Assembly: GCA_900547835.1 (NCBI GenBank)
Contig: URIJ01000027.1
Coordinates: 1 to 15,926, forward strand
Reading direction: 5' to 3'
Length of the DNA stretch: 15,926 nucleotides
DNA from: an uncultured Collinsella sp.
GTDB taxonomy: Bacteria > Actinomycetota > Coriobacteriia > Coriobacteriales > Coriobacteriaceae
Part shown: positions 13,113 through 15,926 of the stretch, in pieces
How positions within the stretch are numbered: the stretch's first letter is position 1
How the letters are laid out: each line of letters begins with the position of its first letter
Notes under the pieces: model-generated
What the model was told of the DNA's origin: nothing
Database searches by the model: none
Seen by the model: the letters and a program-made list of their open reading frames with translations, nothing else
Translations under genes and position numbers: made by a program

Positions 13113-13670
13113 CTAACGGCCCAGCATCCTAAAGAACCGCTCCTCGAGCGACGGATCGGTCTCAAAGACGCCGCGGCGAGCGAGCGTCACGGTCTTGGTG
13201 CCAGGCTTTTGCACGCCGCGCATGGTCATGCACATATGCTCAGCCTCCATGAGCACAATCGCTCCCTGGGGAGCGAGATACTCCATGAGGGCATCGGCAA
13301 CCTGTGCGCACAGCTGCTCCTGCAGCTGCAGACGACGGGCGTAGACCTCAACCGTGCGGGCAAGCTTAGAGAGCCCTGCGACACGGCCGTTGGGGATATA
13401 ACCAATGGCGGCCTTGCCATAAAACGGCAGCAGATGATGTTCGCACAGCGAGTAGAACGTGATGTCGCGCTCGATAACCAAATCGTTCGAAGCGACGGCA
13501 AAGGTTTTGGACAGGTGCTCCTCGGCACTCTGGTCCATACCGCCGGCGATCTCACCATACATACGGGCAACGCGCGCCGGGGTCTCCAGCAGGCCCTCAC
13601 GAGTTGGGTCCTCGCCTATGCCCTCAAGCAACAGCTTAATGGCGGCCTCGACTTTTTCCTGATCGATCAT
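13113..13670 (-). CDS. folE: GTP cyclohydrolase I
   Basis: The product has 185 residues, the normal length for type I GTP cyclohydrolase. The zinc ligands are C76 and H79 in YSLCEHHLLPFYGKA and C147 in EAEHMCMTMRGV; H78 is the catalytic His. The substrate-site region RVAGLSKLARTVEVYARRLQ is conserved. It converts GTP to 7,8-dihydroneopterin triphosphate and formate, the first step of folate synthesis. The start is ATG 13670, with GAGG (complement of 13676-13679) 5 bases upstream. The frame extends to 13733 but a shorter start fits the family. It lies 66 bases after the nrdG stop and one base before the HD gene. Confidence 0.96.
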   Translation of the reverse strand: MIDQEKVEAAIKLLLEGIGEDPTREGLLETPARVARMYGEIAGGMDQSAEEHLSKTFAVASNDLVIERDITFYSLCEHHLLPFYGKAAIGYIPNGRVAGLSKLARTVEVYARRLQLQEQLCAQVADALMEYLAPQGAIVLMEAEHMCMTMRGVQKPGTKTVTLARRGVFETDPSLEERFFRMLGR

Positions 13671-13704
13671 CTGGGCCTCACTTTTCCGATTTTGCGTTCG
13701 CGCT

Positions 13705-13710
13705 ATGGTA
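13705..13710 (-). promoter_or_regulatory. Possible folE -10 element (TACCAT)
   Basis: The minus strand reads TACCAT between the nrdG stop and the folE start, 35 bases before the ATG. The -35 region is weak (a TTGTGG lies 19 bases upstream). Co-transcription with nrdG is equally possible. Confidence 0.3.
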
Positions 13711-13736
13711 CCACGCCCTTTGGCATCGGCCACAAG

Positions 13737-14318
13737 CTACATAGTATGGGTCGAATAGACTGGATCGTCCCGCCAAAGTTCAACCGCATCACAAAGCGCA
13801 ACACCCTCGCGCTCAGCACGGTCGCGCGTAGCGTTCATATCGATCACACGCTGGTTACTCGAGCCCCTAAAACGCAATGAAATATCGTACAGCTCCTGAA
13901 CAAACGGGCCATCCACCAACATATCGAGGCAGGCAAGGATACGGTCCGTCGCCTCGGTATGGTGACGACCACCCGGCATAAGCTCCTCGAGCACGTCGCC
14001 GGTAAAACACCAAATGGTCTTTCCTGACCCCGCGGGATAGGCCGCACGCACGCGTTCGATAAAGTCAACGAGCCCCGTCTGATTCTCGGGCTCCATAGGC
14101 TCGCCGCCCAGAATCGTCAGGCCGTCAATAAAGGGATGATCGAGGCTCTCGATAATCTTGTCCTCGACGGCACGATCGAACGGCTCACCCGCAGCAAAGT
14201 CCCACGCGACAGAGTTAAAGCAGTTCTTGCACCCACGACGGCACCCACTCACAAACAGAGAAGTACGAACGCCTTCTCCATCAGCAATGTCGAAATACTT
14301 AATGTTCGCGTAGTTCAT
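13737..14318 (-). CDS. nrdG: Anaerobic ribonucleoside-triphosphate reductase activating protein
   Basis: The product has 193 residues and is a radical-SAM activase. The Cx3Cx2C motif is C26, C30, C33 in VSGCRRGCKNCFN, which binds a [4Fe-4S] cluster. The N-terminus MNYANIKYFDIADGEGVRTS is typical of NrdG, and the glycine motif LTILGGEPMEPEN follows. GKTIWCFTGDV and MLVDGPF complete the fold. It generates the glycyl radical on NrdD with SAM under anoxia. ATG 14318 has GGGAGAG (complement of 14325-14331) 6 bases upstream, and the frame runs further back to 14435 through a stem-loop. It follows nrdD on the same strand but is separated by 426 bases, with its own candidate promoter. Confidence 0.95.
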   Translation of the reverse strand: MNYANIKYFDIADGEGVRTSLFVSGCRRGCKNCFNSVAWDFAAGEPFDRAVEDKIIESLDHPFIDGLTILGGEPMEPENQTGLVDFIERVRAAYPAGSGKTIWCFTGDVLEELMPGGRHHTEATDRILACLDMLVDGPFVQELYDISLRFRGSSNQRVIDMNATRDRAEREGVALCDAVELWRDDPVYSTHTM

Positions 14319-14333
14319 AGGTAACTCTCCCGG

Positions 14334-14417
14334 GAGGCCGGGACATATCATCCCGTCCTCAAACATTCTCGGCCTTCGGCCTGCGAAACTGCGGGCGGGA
14401 CGATATGTCCCGACCTC
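14334..14417 (-). other. 22-bp stem-loop in the nrdG leader
   Basis: 14334-14355 pairs with 14396-14417 over 22 positions. The two imperfect positions (14338/14413 and 14350/14401) are G.U pairs only in minus-strand RNA. The 40-base loop contains a small GGCC-GAA-GGCC hairpin. The structure ends 2 bases before the nrdG ribosome site, so it could affect translation or protect the mRNA 5' side. Confidence 0.65.
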
Positions 14418-14453
14418 ATGCAAAGGGTAACTCAATGAACGAAGCGAACATCG

Positions 14454-14459
14454 AGTATA
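14454..14459 (-). promoter_or_regulatory. Candidate nrdG -10 element (TATACT)
   Basis: The minus strand reads TATACT, a near-consensus -10. The hexamer 17 bases upstream (complement of 14477-14482) is GTTTTT, not a real -35, as expected where an activator replaces it. A start near 14447 gives a leader of about 129 bases. Confidence 0.45.
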
Positions 14460-14482
14460 GGGTTCGAGGTCTAATAAAAACT

Positions 14483-14530
14483 TTGTTGCAGCTCAACCGT
14501 CATCGCAAGCAAAGCGTTGTTGCAAGTCAA
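14483..14530 (-). promoter_or_regulatory. Two FNR/CRP-like boxes upstream of nrdG
   Basis: TTGTTGCAGCTCAA (14483-14496) and TTGTTGCAAGTCAA (14517-14530) are direct repeats with centres 34 bases apart. Both have TTG-N8-CAA, the spacing of FNR/CRP-family sites (TTGAT-N4-ATCAA). Relative to a start at 14447 they centre near -42.5 and -76.5. The inner half of each box deviates from the FNR consensus. Confidence 0.4.
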
Positions 14531-14597
14531 CTCATGTCCGCTAAGAACTTCGAGGAGTGAGCAGACCACGAGCTGCATCTCAGTTACGTCAACTTGA

Positions 14598-14731
14598 CTG
14601 CCCCGTAGCGAGGCCCCGGACCTTTGCTCGATATGAGTTCCGCACGAACAGGAGGCGCCAGTGGCGCCTCCGTCGTGAGCCAGGACTGTTCGAAATAGCG
14701 AGTAAAGGTCCGGGGCCTCGCTACGGGGCAG
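14598..14731. repeat. 134-base near-perfect palindromic element
   Basis: 14598-14630 pairs with 14699-14731 over 33 positions; the only imperfect position is G14626/T14703, a G.U pair in plus-strand RNA. Inside, CGAACAG (14645-14651) can pair with CTGTTCG (14686-14692), and GGAGGCGCC (14651-14659) with GGCGCCTCC (14663-14671) around a 3-base loop. It begins 13 bases after the nrdD stop. No T-run follows on either side. It looks like an inserted REP- or MITE-type element rather than a gene. Confidence 0.75.
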
Positions 14732-14744
14732 CCTGGGATGGTTA

Positions 14745-15926
14745 TTAGAGATGCAGCACGCGGTCGCGGATCTCCTCGGTTCGACCCTGGTTCCAGAACT
14801 GGGTACCGATGTAGCCGCACGTACGACGGGCGACGTTCATCTTCTCCTGGTCACGATTGCCACAGTTGGGGCACTCCCACACCAGCTTGCCGTCATCCTC
14901 GACAATCTTGATCTCACCGTCGTAGCCGCACACCTGGCAGTAGTCGCTCTTGGTGTTGAGCTCGGCGTACATGATGTTGTCGTAGATGTACTGCATCACG
15001 CGGATGACAGCCTTGAGGTTGTCCTGCATGTTGGGAACCTCGACGTAGGAGATGGCACCGCCCGGCGAAAGCTGCTGGAACATACCCTCGAACTTGAGCT
15101 TATCGAAAGCATCAATCTCCTCGGACACATGAACGTGATAGCTGTTAGTAATGTAGCCCTTGTCCGTAACGCCCGGGATAATGCCAAAACGGCGCTGCAG
15201 GCACTTGGCGAACTTGTAGGTCGTCGACTCCAACGGCGTGCCGTACAGCGAGAAGTCGATATCGCTTTCGGCCTTCCACTCGGCGCACTTGTCGTTCATG
15301 CGCTGCATGACGGCCATGGCAAAGGGCGTGCCCTCCTTCTCGGTGTGGCTGTGGCCCGTCATGTACTTGACGCACTCATACAGGCCGGCATAGCCCAGGC
15401 TGATGGTGGAATAGCCGCCCACGAGCAGCTTATCGATCGTCTCGCCCTTCTTCAGACGCGCCAGGGCGCCGTACTGCCAAAGAATCGGCGCGGCATCCGA
15501 AAGCGTGCCCATCAGGCGCTCATGACGGCACAGCAGGGCACGGTGGCACAGCTCAAGGCGCTCATCGAAGATCTTCCAGAACTTGTCCATATCCTGGTGC
15601 GAGCTCAGTGCGACATCAGGCAGGTTGATGGTCACAACGCCCTGGTTAAAGCGACCATAGTACTTGGGCTTGTTCGGGTCATAGTTCAGCGCGTTGGCGA
15701 CATTGTTAAAGCCGTTGCCCGAACGGTCGGGCGTCAGGAAACTACGGCAACCCATGCAGGTGTAGCAATCGCCGTTGCCGGCGGTCTCGCCCTTCGACAG
15801 CTTGAGCTCGCGCATCTTCTTCTCGGAGATGTAGTCGGGCACCATGCGCTTGGCGGTGCACTTAGCGGCCAGCTGGGTCAGGTAGAAGTACGGGGCATCC
15901 TCGTGAACGTTATCGTCCTCGAGTAC
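14745..15926 (-). CDS. nrdD: Anaerobic ribonucleoside-triphosphate reductase, C-terminal half (5' end outside window)
   Basis: The frame is open to the window edge; 393 residues and the stop (TAATAA) are visible of a protein usually around 700-780 long. The end GYIGTQFWNQGRTEEIRDRV, preceded by RRTC, contains the glycyl-radical Gly of class III reductases. Just upstream are the two zinc-binding CxxC pairs, CQVCG and CPNCG. Active-site Cys candidates lie in YTCMGCRSFL and ELCHRALLCR. LNYDPNKPKYYGRFNQGVVT matches the barrel strand of the family. The enzyme reduces ribonucleotides to deoxyribonucleotides under anoxia after activation by NrdG. It is the first gene of the minus-strand nrdD, nrdG, folE, HD, folB order. 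Confidence 0.96.
   Translation of the reverse strand, partial: VLEDDNVHEDAPYFYLTQLAAKCTAKRMVPDYISEKKMRELKLSKGETAGNGDCYTCMGCRSFLTPDRSGNGFNNVANALNYDPNKPKYYGRFNQGVVTINLPDVALSSHQDMDKFWKIFDERLELCHRALLCRHERLMGTLSDAAPILWQYGALARLKKGETIDKLLVGGYSTISLGYAGLYECVKYMTGHSHTEKEGTPFAMAVMQRMNDKCAEWKAESDIDFSLYGTPLESTTYKFAKCLQRRFGIIPGVTDKGYITNSYHVHVSEEIDAFDKLKFEGMFQQLSPGGAISYVEVPNMQDNLKAVIRVMQYIYDNIMYAELNTKSDYCQVCGYDGEIKIVEDDGKLVWECPNCGNRDQEKMNVARRTCGYIGTQFWNQGRTEEIRDRVLHL

Noticed and set aside
13011..13880. 289-codon plus-strand frame across folE and the nrdG end
   Set aside because: It is antisense to two clear enzymes and has no ribosome site or recognisable domain.
14481..14531. NrdR boxes upstream of nrdG
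   Set aside because: The repeats lack the A/T-rich palindromic NrdR core. The TTG-N8-CAA geometry fits FNR/CRP-type sites better.
14557..14820. Short frames on both strands within the palindromic element
   Set aside because: Both share mirror-image peptides because the DNA is palindromic. One also overlaps the end of nrdD.

Overview
The window comes from a moderately GC-rich actinobacterium. Gene content, strong G/C preference at third codon positions and protein style best suit an anaerobic gut Coriobacteriia member close to Collinsella. This placement is inference from sequence style, not a database match. An oxygen-independent class III ribonucleotide reductase with its activase fits an anaerobic lifestyle. 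I see no integrase, transposase, CRISPR array, rRNA or tRNA, so this is mostly ordinary chromosomal housekeeping DNA with unusual non-coding structures in the gaps.

Layout. 1-1405: the end of a cyclase-family gene, an intrinsic terminator, then a ketopantoate-reductase-family gene. 1447-2621, minus strand: a tiny membrane protein and a secreted coiled-coil protein with a Trp/Tyr/Gly-rich C-terminal domain. 2833-5455: metY (O-acetylhomoserine sulfhydrylase) with a long leader, divergent from a LysR-type regulator. The metY leader carries a consensus-like promoter, a 17-codon Cys-containing leader ORF and a hairpin that overlaps one Cys codon. 5519-8041, plus strand: rnhA, a Gfo/Idh/MocA oxidoreductase, acylphosphatase, and a PerR-like Fur-family regulator. 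8118-10009, minus strand: slyD-like prolyl isomerase, a ureE homologue with no urease genes in view, and a HAD phosphatase. 10130-11994, plus strand: an M19 dipeptidase and a DUF45 (YgjP-like) zinc protease that starts at TTG. 12001-15926, minus strand: nrdD (its 5' end lies outside the window), nrdG, folE, an HD-domain protein with a Cys cluster, and folB.

How the genes fit together. folE, the HD protein and folB form a compact folate operon. FolE makes dihydroneopterin triphosphate and FolB consumes dihydroneopterin, so the HD hydrolase sits where the intervening dephosphorylation enzyme is needed. slyD and ureE lie 3 bases apart and are both nickel-handling families, which suggests a small metallocentre module. 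nrdD and nrdG make and activate the anaerobic reductase. They are separated by about 430 bases holding two large stem-loop elements and two TTG-N8-CAA boxes, in FNR/CRP-like geometry, just upstream of a candidate nrdG promoter.

The most notable non-coding signals are the metY leader, the 134-base near-perfect palindrome after nrdD, the tandem FNR-like boxes, and a 14-bp inverted repeat between the convergent perR-like and HAD genes. None could be searched for copies elsewhere in the genome from here.
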